From contig NZ_CP124591.1 of assembly GCF_038095555.1 (NCBI RefSeq), forward strand, positions 1,426,001 to 1,490,000: 64,000 nt of DNA. Reading direction: 5' to 3'. The notes under the pieces were generated by a model, which worked only from the letters and a program-made list of their open reading frames with translations, made no database searches and was not told the origin of the DNA. Made by a program: the position numbers and the translations under genes. This stretch comes from Macrococcoides psychrotolerans. Lineage in GTDB: Bacteria > Bacillota > Bacilli > Staphylococcales > Staphylococcaceae. Below, piece by piece: positions 56,179 through 62,954 of this stretch (position 1 is its first letter; every line of letters begins with the position of its first letter).

Positions 56179-56197
56179 TGTAAACTCCTGATTGACT

Positions 56198-56308
56198 TTA
56201 TTGTGAGATAACGTTCATAATCTCTTGAAATTTTACTTTTAATGATTTACCTTTTGAAAATAAAATATTAAGAATTTCCAACTGTTTTGGATTATTAATG
56301 ATCTGCAT
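56198..56308 (-). CDS. Candidate 36-residue peptide
   Basis: An ATG 6 bases after AAGGAG opens a frame of MQIINNPKQLEILNILFSKG and 16 more residues, basic and amphipathic, ending 20 bases before the HAD gene. I do not recognise it. Because it has a good ribosome site it may be a real peptide or the tail of a decayed gene. Confidence 0.4.
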   Translation of the reverse strand: MQIINNPKQLEILNILFSKGKSLKVKFQEIMNVISQ

Positions 56309-56432
56309 TCTTTTTCTCCTTGTCGAATATTATCTTGAAATATAAAATTGCGATCGTTCCAATAAAGATGTTCAAAATAGTAAACGTAATTGTTGATATT
56401 GTAACATATTCGTATACCTTATTTCTCTTCAC
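56295..56432 (-). CDS. Candidate 45-residue membrane peptide, GTG start
   Basis: From a GTG at 56432 the frame reads MKRNKVYEYVTISTITFTIL and continues through one membrane segment to a lysine-rich end, overlapping the 36-residue frame by 14 bases. The frame stays open eleven codons further upstream, with a stop at the edge of the tandem repeat array, so the original start may have been lost. Low confidence. Confidence 0.3.
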   Translation of the reverse strand: MKRNKVYEYVTISTITFTILNIFIGTIAILYFKIIFDKEKKNADH

Positions 56433-56482
56433 GGTCCGGCGAACTTTCTTAAGGTTCGTAATAACTTATATGATATTCCTGT

Positions 56483-56950
56483 CATCTTGGCTCATGTTTA
56501 TTTTTTATGAGCCAACTTGAAGTGCTTCCTGCTCCTCCCACTGCCATCTTGGCCCATGTTTATTTTTTATGAGCCAACTTGAAGTGCTTCCTGCTCCTCC
56601 CACTGCCATCTTGGCTCATGTTTATTTTTTATGAGCCAACTTGAAGTGCTTCCTGCTCCTCCCACTGCCATCTTGGCTCATGTTTATTTTTTATGAGCCA
56701 ACTTGAAGTGCTTCCTGCTCCTCCCACTGCCATCTTGGCTCATGTTTATTTTTTATGAGCCAACTTGAAGTGCTTCCTGCTCCTCATACTGCCATCTTGG
56801 CTCATGTTTATTTTTTACGAGCCATCTTGAAGTGCATCCTACTCCTCATACTGCCATCTTGGCTCATGTTTATTTTTTATGAGCCAACTTGAAGTGCTTC
56901 CTGCTCCTCCCACTGCCATCTTGGCTCATGTTTATTTTTTATGAGCCAAC
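56483..56950. repeat. Tandem array of 62-bp units (7 full copies plus a 34-bp partial), each with a hairpin
   Basis: Units start at 56483, 56545, 56607, 56669, 56731, 56793 and 56855, with the partial from 56917. Each has the inverted repeat GGCTCAT...ATGAGCC around an 11-base T-rich loop, then a 37-base linker with CTTCCTGCTCCTCCCACTGCC. Differences are few: the second unit has GGCCCAT, the fifth and sixth have CTCATACTGC, and the sixth has ACGAGCCATC. This fills the non-coding interval between the HAD gene and the IS element. No known protein is encoded, although each unit has a 20-codon ATG-to-TAA frame on the minus strand without a ribosome site. Confidence 0.95.
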
Positions 56951-57019
56951 TCACTCAAATTCCCAGCAAAATAAAAAAACCGGCATCTGTGTAGTGAACC
57001 CAAAAAGTTGAACTTTTTA

Positions 57020-57829
57020 TTAAGCTACTTTCATTAAAGCAAGATTTCTGTATTCTACAGGAGTCTTGCTTTTTAATTTTCTCTTCTTTCTGACTAAATT
57101 ATAATACTCCATATAGTCAATAATCTCCTCTTCTAGTTCATCATAAGAATCAAATGTTTCTCCATAAAACATTTCTTGTTTTAAAATACCAAAGAAATTC
57201 TCCATCGGAGAATTATCAAGACAATTACCTTTTCTAGACATGCTTTGAATAATTCTATTCTTTTTCAAAGATTGTACCCAAGATTTATGCTGATATTGCC
57301 ACCCTTGATCGGAATGGATTGTAGTTCTATAGGGAAGGTCTCGAATTACATTAATTGCTTTTAACAATGATTCCATAACGAATTCCAATGTTGGACGCTT
57401 ACTAATTGAATAAGAAATAATCTCTTTCGAACATACATCAAAAATTGTTGACAGATATAGCTTAGTTCCATTTTTAATGTTGAATTGTGTTACATCAGTA
57501 AGTAATTTTTGATATGGGCGATTAGTTACGAATCTGCGATTCAATTTATTCTTAGCTGTTTTGCCAACTTTCCCTTTGTACGACTTATATGTTCTATTTC
57601 TATGCTTAAACTTTGTACAAAGTAAATTATTTTCTCTCATTATTCTAAGAACTTTTTTATGGTTAACTACAAAACCTAACTCTCTTAGTTCGTCGGTTAC
57701 TGTACGATAACCTATCCTATTTTTATGTTTGTTAATGATTTCTTTAATCAAAGTAATTAAATAATTGTCTTTATGTTTAGTGACACTAAGTCGTAATTTC
57801 CAATAATGGTATACACTTTTCGCTATCAT
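57020..57829 (-). CDS. IS3-family transposase OrfB (DDE integrase domain), copy 1
   Basis: The 269 residues from the first ATG contain an HTH_21 region and an rve integrase core with D112 (LLTDVTQF), D174 (HSDQGWQYQ) and E210 (NSPMENFFG), the D-D-35-E spacing. The frame is open further upstream to about 57920, so the active protein is expected as an OrfAB fusion made by -1 frameshifting at the A6T run 57910-57916. Residue 163 is Arg here and Pro in copy 2. Confidence 0.93.
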   Translation of the reverse strand: MIAKSVYHYWKLRLSVTKHKDNYLITLIKEIINKHKNRIGYRTVTDELRELGFVVNHKKVLRIMRENNLLCTKFKHRNRTYKSYKGKVGKTAKNKLNRRFVTNRPYQKLLTDVTQFNIKNGTKLYLSTIFDVCSKEIISYSISKRPTLEFVMESLLKAINVIRDLPYRTTIHSDQGWQYQHKSWVQSLKKNRIIQSMSRKGNCLDNSPMENFFGILKQEMFYGETFDSYDELEEEIIDYMEYYNLVRKKRKLKSKTPVEYRNLALMKVA

Positions 57830-57894
57830 AGCTACTGATAATATTTCTTTTAACTTATAGTTAGATTCATTCCTTAACTCAATAATAGCAGCTA

Positions 57895-58422
57895 CTATTT
57901 CTTTGTTTGATTTTTTCGAGCTAAGGATTGTAACTTTTTTTCGAGAGCAATTGCGATTTCTAATCTCCTGTTTTCCTCACGTAAGCGTATTAATTCTTGT
58001 CGTTCACTTTCGTTTAAACTAGTGTTATCAACCTTTTTATTTTTCATAGTTTTAGACGCACGACCCTTCGGTTTTGATTCTAAACCTAGGATACCATATT
58101 GATTGTATTTCATCTGCCACTGAGCTATTAAAGTAGGATTAGTAATATCAAAGATTCTAGCAGTTTCTTTATATGAAAGTTGATTAGTAATTCTATACTG
58201 AATGATTCTTAATTTTTCATCTGTTGAATATTTCTTTCTGGTCATACTGGATATAAGACCGTCAATACCGAAGGTATCAAATTGGTAAGTCCATGTTTTT
58301 AGTTGTGAAAGATCGATATCATATTTGTTACTTAATGAATCATAACCAATATTTCCTTCTTTATATTCTTTGATTAGTTTTAATTTAAAATCAAGATCAT
58401 GCTTTTTATTTAAAATAAACAC
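57895..58422 (-). CDS. IS3-family transposase OrfA (helix-turn-helix), copy 1
   Basis: A 175-residue DNA-binding protein with two helix-turn-helix units (about 15-60 with GYDSLSNKYDIDLSQLKTW and about 70-115 with SYKETARIFDI) and a C-terminal leucine-zipper helix (ERQELIRLREENRRLEIAIA). The GTG start at 58422 lies in the arm of the terminal hairpin. The slippery A AAA AAT sequence near its end allows fusion to OrfB. Confidence 0.92.
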   Translation of the reverse strand: MFILNKKHDLDFKLKLIKEYKEGNIGYDSLSNKYDIDLSQLKTWTYQFDTFGIDGLISSMTRKKYSTDEKLRIIQYRITNQLSYKETARIFDITNPTLIAQWQMKYNQYGILGLESKPKGRASKTMKNKKVDNTSLNESERQELIRLREENRRLEIAIALEKKLQSLARKNQTKK

Positions 58423-58460
58423 CCCTAAAGTTGAATTTTAAGGTTCAACTTTAGGGGTGC
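58421..58460. promoter_or_regulatory. Terminal hairpin at the IS right end covering the orfA start
   Basis: CACCCCTAAAGTTGAA pairs perfectly with TTCAACTTTAGGGGTG around an 8-base loop. The orfA GTG and the AGGGG before it are in the stem. RNA read in from outside would hide the start; such protection is known in IS10 and IS50. Confidence 0.7.
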
Positions 58461-58466
58461 ACTTCA

Positions 58467-58589
58467 AAAGAAGGCACTCTCTTCGGGTTTTCGGTCTGTA
58501 CTGAAATCAAGGTATTATTGGGAATCCCAGCTTAAATCATAGATACCGTAAGGGATTTTATTCTTTATTTAAAACTTTGCAACAGAACC
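58467..58589 (+). mobile_element. 3' end of an IS1216-like IS6-family element, inverted pair member 1
   Basis: The plus-strand frame 58467-58535 reads KEGTLFGFSVCTEIKVLLG then IPA and stop, the C-terminus of IS1216-type transposases. It is followed by the IS6 terminal repeat GGTTCTGTTGCAAAGTTTTA in inverse orientation, ending at 58589. The rest of the element is missing; the IS3 element starts at the break. The same 123 bases recur inverted at 62802-62924. Confidence 0.9.
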
Positions 58590-58953
58590 TTTTTGTTTAT
58601 ATTATTTTATTTTTAAATTTGCTATTATTAAATGGAATTTAAAAACTCCAGGTAGAGAAGTAGAGGATGTTGTTATTTCTGGTACTGTTGAAAATACTAC
58701 AGATTCTAAAGAGCTTTTAGAAGCGATCATTGTTGCTGTCGGTGGTAAAGATAATATTGAAAAAGTAGATGCTTGTTTTACACGTTTGAGAATAACTTTA
58801 AAAGAGCCAAGTAAAATTGAATCAAGTACTCATTTCACGGAAAAACTAGGGGCAAATGGTGTTGTTAATGTTCCATCTGGTATTCAAATTATTTATGGTA
58901 ATAAAGCAGCAGTCTATAAGACAGAAATGAGAGAATTACTAGAAATGGAGTAA
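58590..58953 (+). pseudogene. Fragment of a glucose-type PTS EIIC-EIIB gene
   Basis: Directly from the IS boundary the frame reads the end of an EIIC domain (LYYFIFKFAIIKWNLKTPGR) and a whole EIIB domain, with the phosphorylation cysteine in NIEKVDACFTRLRI, ending in TAA at 58951. The gene has no start and lacks most of EIIC: it was cut by the IS6 insertion. Substrate could be glucose, N-acetylglucosamine or maltose type. Confidence 0.85.
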
Positions 58954-59036
58954 TTGTTTCTTTGAAGGGAAGATAAAGTGTGAATTTATTTTAAAAATTT
59001 AAAAAGAAGACGAACCAATTAACCCTACATAGCATA

Positions 59037-59168
59037 AATACAGGGGTATTTGTTCCAATTACAGAGGTGAAAGATGATGTGTTTTCTCAGAAAATGTTAG
59101 GGGATGGTTTTGCTATTAGACCTAATATAAAAGAGGTATATTCACCGATTAGTGGTAGAAGCATTTAG
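59037..59168 (+). pseudogene. Fragment of a PTS EIIA (Crr-like) domain
   Basis: The frame reads NTGVFVPITEVKDDVFSQKM, LGDGFAIRPN and VYSPISGR, the start of a glucose-type EIIA domain, then stops. The catalytic histidine region is absent. It lies 80 bases behind the EIIB fragment and is probably a separate deletion remnant of the same transporter locus. Confidence 0.8.
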
Positions 59169-59259
59169 AGGGTCAGGATACCCTGATATGCCAGAGTTAG
59201 AACTGGCTCCTCATTTAGATTGGTATAAAGATGTAGATATACGTAAAGAATACAATTGA
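59152..59259 (+). pseudogene. C-terminal fragment of an unidentified protein
   Basis: A frame shifted relative to the EIIA fragment reads VVEAFRGSGYPDMPELELAP and HLDWYKDVDIRKEYN to a TGA. It looks like a natural protein C-terminus joined to the EIIA fragment by deletion. I do not recognise the family; a sugar-metabolism enzyme would fit the context. Confidence 0.4.
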
Positions 59260-59295
59260 GTTATATAATATCTGTAGAATCGAATAAACTAAAAC

Positions 59296-59368
59296 GCATT
59301 TTAAGACTGTTTCGTGGAGAGTCATCCACTCGGAGATTCGAAACTGCCTTAAAATGCTTTTTTTTTTT
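59296..59368 (+). terminator. Hairpin and T run before the recombinase gene
   Basis: GCATTTTAAG and CTTAAAATGC, extended by GTTTCG/CGAAAC, form a long stem followed by eleven T on the plus strand. Likely the old terminator of the truncated PTS or downstream gene. Confidence 0.75.
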
Positions 59369-59369
59369 A

Positions 59370-59921
59370 CTATTTTAAATATCGATAGAGTGTAGCTTTA
59401 CTAATACCAGTCATTTCCGTAATTTCTTTTACACTATATTCCTGACTGTCATATAGTTTCACTGCTCTTTCAATATCTCGTTGATTAACGCGTGGGCGAC
59501 CACCTTTTCTACCTCTAGCCCGCGCGCTTTTTAAACCTTCTTTCGTACGCTCTACAATCAAATCACGCTCAAACTGACTGAATGCTTGGAAAACGGTCAT
59601 CATTAAGCGTCCTTGGGGTGTACTAGTATCGAAGTTTTCTTTCAGACTTACAAGCTTCACTTTATGCTCTTCAAAGTAAGTAACGAGATCAATTAAATCT
59701 TTAGTACTACGACCTAGACGCGAGAAACTTTCCACTATAACTGTGTCTCCAGGGCGTATCTTATCTTTTAGTCGGTTCAGCTGAGGCCGATCGGATTTTG
59801 TTCCAGTCATTTTTTCAGTAAGGATCTCATTGCAATTTTGTTCATTGAGTAAATCTAGTTGTCGGTTTAACTCTTGTGATCGTGTACTCACTCTAGCATA
59901 GCCATATATATATCCATTCAT
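59370..59921 (-). CDS. Serine recombinase (resolvase/invertase family)
   Basis: A 183-residue small serine recombinase from the ATG at 59921: catalytic-domain GYARVST with S12, ESFSRLGRSTKDLIDL near 65-80, TPQGRLMMTVFQAFSQFERDL near 101-121 (given in part) and a C-terminal helix-turn-helix (VKEITEMTGISKATLYRYL). Similar to Tn552/Bin-type plasmid resolvases. The first ATG at 59930 overlaps the AAGGATGAG ribosome site. It lies between the PTS remnants and the metal ATPase, typical of mobile cassettes. Confidence 0.92.
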   Translation of the reverse strand: MNGYIYGYARVSTRSQELNRQLDLLNEQNCNEILTEKMTGTKSDRPQLNRLKDKIRPGDTVIVESFSRLGRSTKDLIDLVTYFEEHKVKLVSLKENFDTSTPQGRLMMTVFQAFSQFERDLIVERTKEGLKSARARGRKGGRPRVNQRDIERAVKLYDSQEYSVKEITEMTGISKATLYRYLK

Positions 59922-59944
59922 AAAACTCATCCTTTTTTTGATTT

Positions 59945-60060
59945 TATTGTATCATAAATGGTGGTTAAAGATTCATACATAAAGAAAAAAGTTTTGATAC
60001 TGAAAAGGACTACTTTTTTAGTAAAAAAACAGTCCTTAAAAATCGTATCATAATCGATTA
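59945..60060. promoter_or_regulatory. Possible res site of the recombinase
   Basis: The interval between the recombinase and ATPase genes has GTATCATAA at 59949 and 60045 and the inverse TGATAC at 59995. A palindromic AAGGACT...AGTCCTT hairpin (60006-60037) lies between. Resolvases of this family bind repeated subsites just upstream of their own gene. Assignment is inference. Confidence 0.35.
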
Positions 60061-60090
60061 TTTTTGAGACAAAGTAATTTATAAAAAATA

Positions 60091-60124
60091 TGCCTCTAAC
60101 GTTTTTAGAACGTTAAAGGCATAT
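60091..60124 (-). terminator. Terminator of the metal ATPase gene
   Basis: ATGCCTCTAACGTT and AACGTTAAAGGCAT form a stem with a 5-base loop, then TTTTTTAT on the minus strand. Confidence 0.85.
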
Positions 60125-60174
60125 TAACTTCAGACAGTTATTACTATACCCTAGCTTTATGGGTTTTGATAGAA

Positions 60175-62100
60175 TTAATTAGATTTTAATAAACGAAGTC
60201 CATTCAGAATAACGACCAACGTACTTCCTTCATGAAGGAAGACACTAATTGCAATATCCGTCAAACCTAAGAAACTAGCAATAATTAAAAAGACAACAAC
60301 GGCCATTGAGAAAAAAATATTTTGCCAAATGACACGATTCATTTTGGTTGCAATATTATGAGATTGTACCAATTTGGATAAATTATTCTGCATTAAAACC
60401 AAATCAGACACTTCTACTGCTACATCTGTTCCTTCCCCCATGGCAATACCTACATCTGCATTAACAAGGGCAGGGGCATCATTTACACCATCACCCACCA
60501 TTGCTGTTACGCCGTATTTCTCTTTTTGCTCGTCAATAATTCGAGATTTATCTTCTGGCATGACATTCGCGATTACTTCATCTATTCCTAATTGTTCTGC
60601 AACTGCTTTTCCTGTCATTTCTGAGTCACCAGTAATTAAAGTGGTGTGTATGCCGTGTTCTTTAAAGTAATTAATAGTTTCTTTTGCATGTTCACTTGGA
60701 ATGTCCATGAGAGCTATAAGTCCAATGACATTCTCATCTTCTGCTACGTATACGACTGTCTTACCTTCTGATGCCCATTCCTTATTTAAACGAATATATT
60801 CATTTTCAACATTGTCAAACGAAGTTGGTTTTCCAATCCGATAATTTCTTCCGTTATAATCTCCCGTCAACCCTTTACCAATCTGATTTTCTACTTCAAT
60901 GGTAAGCTTATTTTTTTGTTCAAACTTTCTTAGAATGGCATCTGCTAAAGGGTGATTGGATTCTTTTTCAAGAGCTACTACGATATCAATAATATTTTCT
61001 TCATTCACAGAATCGGCAAAATAATAATTGGTTACTTCTGGTTTTCCTTTGGTCAAAGTTCCCGTCTTATCAAACGCAATTGCTTGAGTATCAGCTAATT
61101 GAGACAGATAAGAACTACCTTTTGAAAGGACACCTTTTTTGGCCAGGTTAGAGGTTGTTGATAAGGTTACCGATACGGTAGCTGCTGCTAAAGCACAGGG
61201 TGAAGCTGCAACTAAAAGAACCAATCCCCTATAAATACTTTGTGACCATGTCCAATCAAGTAGAACAGGAGCCAATAACACGAACAGGGGAATGGCAATT
61301 AAAACAACTGTGACGTATTTCGGTTCGAATTTTTGGATAATACTCGCAGCTTTTGTTTGATTATCTTGGTTCTGGTTCACTAATTGTAAAATTTTTGAAA
61401 ATACTGTATCTTCGTTTTCTTTGGTGACTTCCATTGTAAACGTGCCTGTCCCATTAATCGTACTCCCAAAAACGGTATCTCCTTTTGTTTTTTCATTGGG
61501 TATACTTTCACCATTAATAGACGATTCATCAATGGAAGTAGAGCCAGATAAAATGACTCCATCAATGGGTACTTGGTCACCGTTTAGTACTTGAAGTTGG
61601 TCCCCAACTGTTAATTCACTGACGTCAACAATCTTTGTATTCCCATCAGGCAAAATTAACCGAGCAGTTGTTGGGTTCATTTCGAGTAATTTCGTTATTT
61701 CTCGTCTACTTCTTCCTTCAGCGTAATCTTCCAGGAAATGTGCGCCTGAAAAAATGAGAATCAACAACGTTCCTTCCCAAAAATTCCCTATCGCTGAAGC
61801 TCCTATAGCCGCTAATCCCATTAAAATATGAGAATTAGGCGTAAACTTATTATTTGCTTTTGTATTCTCAATTGTCTCTCCAAGACCTTCCAGAACAATG
61901 ACATGATAGCCCGCACTAATTGTGGCGAGTGAGAACATGATGTTTTTAATTAATTGATATTCTCCACTTAAGAACAATGCAACAATTGCCAATGCCAAAC
62001 CAATAAAGTATAGAATAATAGGCATCTTCCCGTGATTGTGATCATGGTCGTGGTTATGTTTCTCTTTTTCCTGTGAATGTTGCTCTTTGGTAGTTTCCAT
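60175..62100 (-). CDS. P1B-4-type heavy-metal efflux ATPase
   Basis: A 641-residue membrane ATPase. After a histidine/aspartate-rich N-terminus (residues 8-24) it has the membrane metal site motif SPC (near 299), phosphorylation motif DKTGTLT near 342, GDGVNDAPAL near 540 and HEGSTLVVILN near 620. SPC plus HEGxT in the last helices defines the P1B-4 group (Zn, Co, Cd or Fe export), not the CPC copper or cadmium types. The ATG at 62100 follows AAAGG; a GTG at 62109 is possible. Divergent ArsR regulator and IS flanks mark an acquired resistance cassette. Confidence 0.92.
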   Translation of the reverse strand: METTKEQHSQEKEKHNHDHDHNHGKMPIILYFIGLALAIVALFLSGEYQLIKNIMFSLATISAGYHVIVLEGLGETIENTKANNKFTPNSHILMGLAAIGASAIGNFWEGTLLILIFSGAHFLEDYAEGRSRREITKLLEMNPTTARLILPDGNTKIVDVSELTVGDQLQVLNGDQVPIDGVILSGSTSIDESSINGESIPNEKTKGDTVFGSTINGTGTFTMEVTKENEDTVFSKILQLVNQNQDNQTKAASIIQKFEPKYVTVVLIAIPLFVLLAPVLLDWTWSQSIYRGLVLLVAASPCALAAATVSVTLSTTSNLAKKGVLSKGSSYLSQLADTQAIAFDKTGTLTKGKPEVTNYYFADSVNEENIIDIVVALEKESNHPLADAILRKFEQKNKLTIEVENQIGKGLTGDYNGRNYRIGKPTSFDNVENEYIRLNKEWASEGKTVVYVAEDENVIGLIALMDIPSEHAKETINYFKEHGIHTTLITGDSEMTGKAVAEQLGIDEVIANVMPEDKSRIIDEQKEKYGVTAMVGDGVNDAPALVNADVGIAMGEGTDVAVEVSDLVLMQNNLSKLVQSHNIATKMNRVIWQNIFFSMAVVVFLIIASFLGLTDIAISVFLHEGSTLVVILNGLRLLKSN

Positions 62101-62263
62101 TTCTATCACCTTTCTATTAAATTTCTTTGATTTTTGTTGACTTTTTTGTGCCTTGCAAATTCTGAGCTCGTTTGTTTGCTTAAGTAAGGCAAGGATTCAT
62201 ATGGTTTGGGCTTATCCAGTCTCCATCTCCTTTCATTTGTAAATCGGAATGATTATGATAAAG

Positions 62264-62283
62264 ATATGAAGTTACATTCATAT
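62264..62283. promoter_or_regulatory. Dyad in the ATPase leader, candidate regulator operator
   Basis: ATATGAA and TTCATAT are perfect inverted 7-mers with a 6-base gap, downstream of the ATPase -10 box. The pattern resembles operators of CzrA/CadC-type repressors. Confidence 0.45.
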
Positions 62284-62295
62284 GTTTACAAAATC

Positions 62296-62324
62296 ATATT
62301 AACTCACTGTATGAGTTTTGTCAA
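62296..62324 (-). promoter_or_regulatory. Promoter of the metal ATPase gene
   Basis: Minus-strand TTGACA (62319-62324) and TAATAT (62296-62301), 17-base spacer. It is about 190 bases before the ATPase start, so there is a long leader; the 358-base gap 62110-62467 holds this promoter and two dyads. A frame of 18 codons with AAAGGAG is also present in it but I would not call it a gene. Confidence 0.8.
62301..62317. promoter_or_regulatory. Dyad inside the ATPase promoter spacer
   Basis: AACTCA and TGAGTT flank CTGTA. The dyad fills the -35/-10 spacer of the ATPase promoter, where a bound repressor would exclude RNA polymerase. Confidence 0.55.
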
Positions 62325-62467
62325 GACAAGATGCTTCTTATTCAAATGGACTACTATTGCTGATACAAAAGTCTTAATTTTGTCTATAAACAAAAAACTA
62401 GCATCGTTTTACTCATGTGGTATTATATATATATGAATGGAAAATCATGTGAGAGGAATAAGATCAT

Positions 62468-62782
62468 ATGGATACATCAACAACTTCGCCAATCAATAAA
62501 GAGAAGATCCAATCAATAAGCAAAGTATTCAAAGTGATTAGTGACCCTACACGCTTGTCAATTCTCTTTCTTTTACAGAAAGAAGAGCTCAGTGTTGGAA
62601 ACATTGTGCTTGCATTGGATATGGAACAGTCCGCGATTTCACACCAACTAAAAATATTGAAAGATTCACGTTTAGTGAAGGCAAGAAGAGAAGGGAAAAG
62701 CATGGTTTACAGTCTTGATGATCTTCATGTTTTCAGTATTCTCGAACAAGTCTTAACTCATATCAATGAACAAGAACAATAA
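62468..62782 (+). CDS. ArsR/SmtB-family metal-sensing repressor
   Basis: A 104-residue winged-helix repressor with the recognition helix MEQSAISHQLKILKDS near 52-67. The alpha-5 metal site residues D85, H87, H98 and E101 keep the spacing of SmtB (D104, H106, H117, E120), while the alpha-3N cysteine pair of CadC is absent (LSVGN instead of CVC). This predicts zinc or cobalt sensing. GAGAGG lies 11 bases before the ATG. It diverges from the ATPase gene it probably controls. Confidence 0.92.
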   Translation: MDTSTTSPINKEKIQSISKVFKVISDPTRLSILFLLQKEELSVGNIVLALDMEQSAISHQLKILKDSRLVKARREGKSMVYSLDDLHVFSILEQVLTHINEQEQ

Positions 62783-62801
62783 AAGCTAATAAGGTATAAA
62801 A

Positions 62802-62924
62802 GGTTCTGTTGCAAAGTTTTAAATAAAGAATAAAATCCCTTACGGTATCTATGATTTAAGCTGGGATTCCCAATAATACCTTGATTTCAGTACAGACCGA
62901 AAACCCGAAGAGAGTGCCTTCTTT
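62802..62924 (-). mobile_element. 3' end of an IS1216-like IS6-family element, inverted pair member 2
   Basis: Begins with the IS6 terminal repeat GGTTCTGTTGCAAAGTTTTA; the minus-strand frame 62856-62924 encodes the same truncated transposase end (KEGTLFGFSVCTEIKVLLG) as 58467-58535. Length is 123 bases in both. It stops exactly where the second IS3-family copy begins. Confidence 0.9.
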
Positions 62925-62954
62925 TGTAGTGAACCCAAAAAGTTGAACTTTTTA

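Larger units (their letters stand above)
56990..58466 (-). mobile_element. IS3-family (IS150-like) insertion sequence, copy 1
   Basis: A 1477-bp element with orfA and orfB on the minus strand. The ends are imperfect inverted repeats: TGTAGTGAACCCAAAAAGTT at 56990 and, on the opposite strand at 58466, TGAAGTGCACCCCTAAAGTT. No target duplication is visible, since the two flanks differ. The right end abuts an IS1216-like remnant. Confidence 0.92.

Noticed and set aside
56483..56950. CRISPR array
   Set aside because: The 62-bp unit repeats without unique spacers; variation is a few substitutions, and no cas genes are present.
62145..62250. 18-codon leader peptide before the metal ATPase
   Set aside because: A start with a nearby AAAGGAG exists, but the spacing is wrong because the purine run lies inside the frame.
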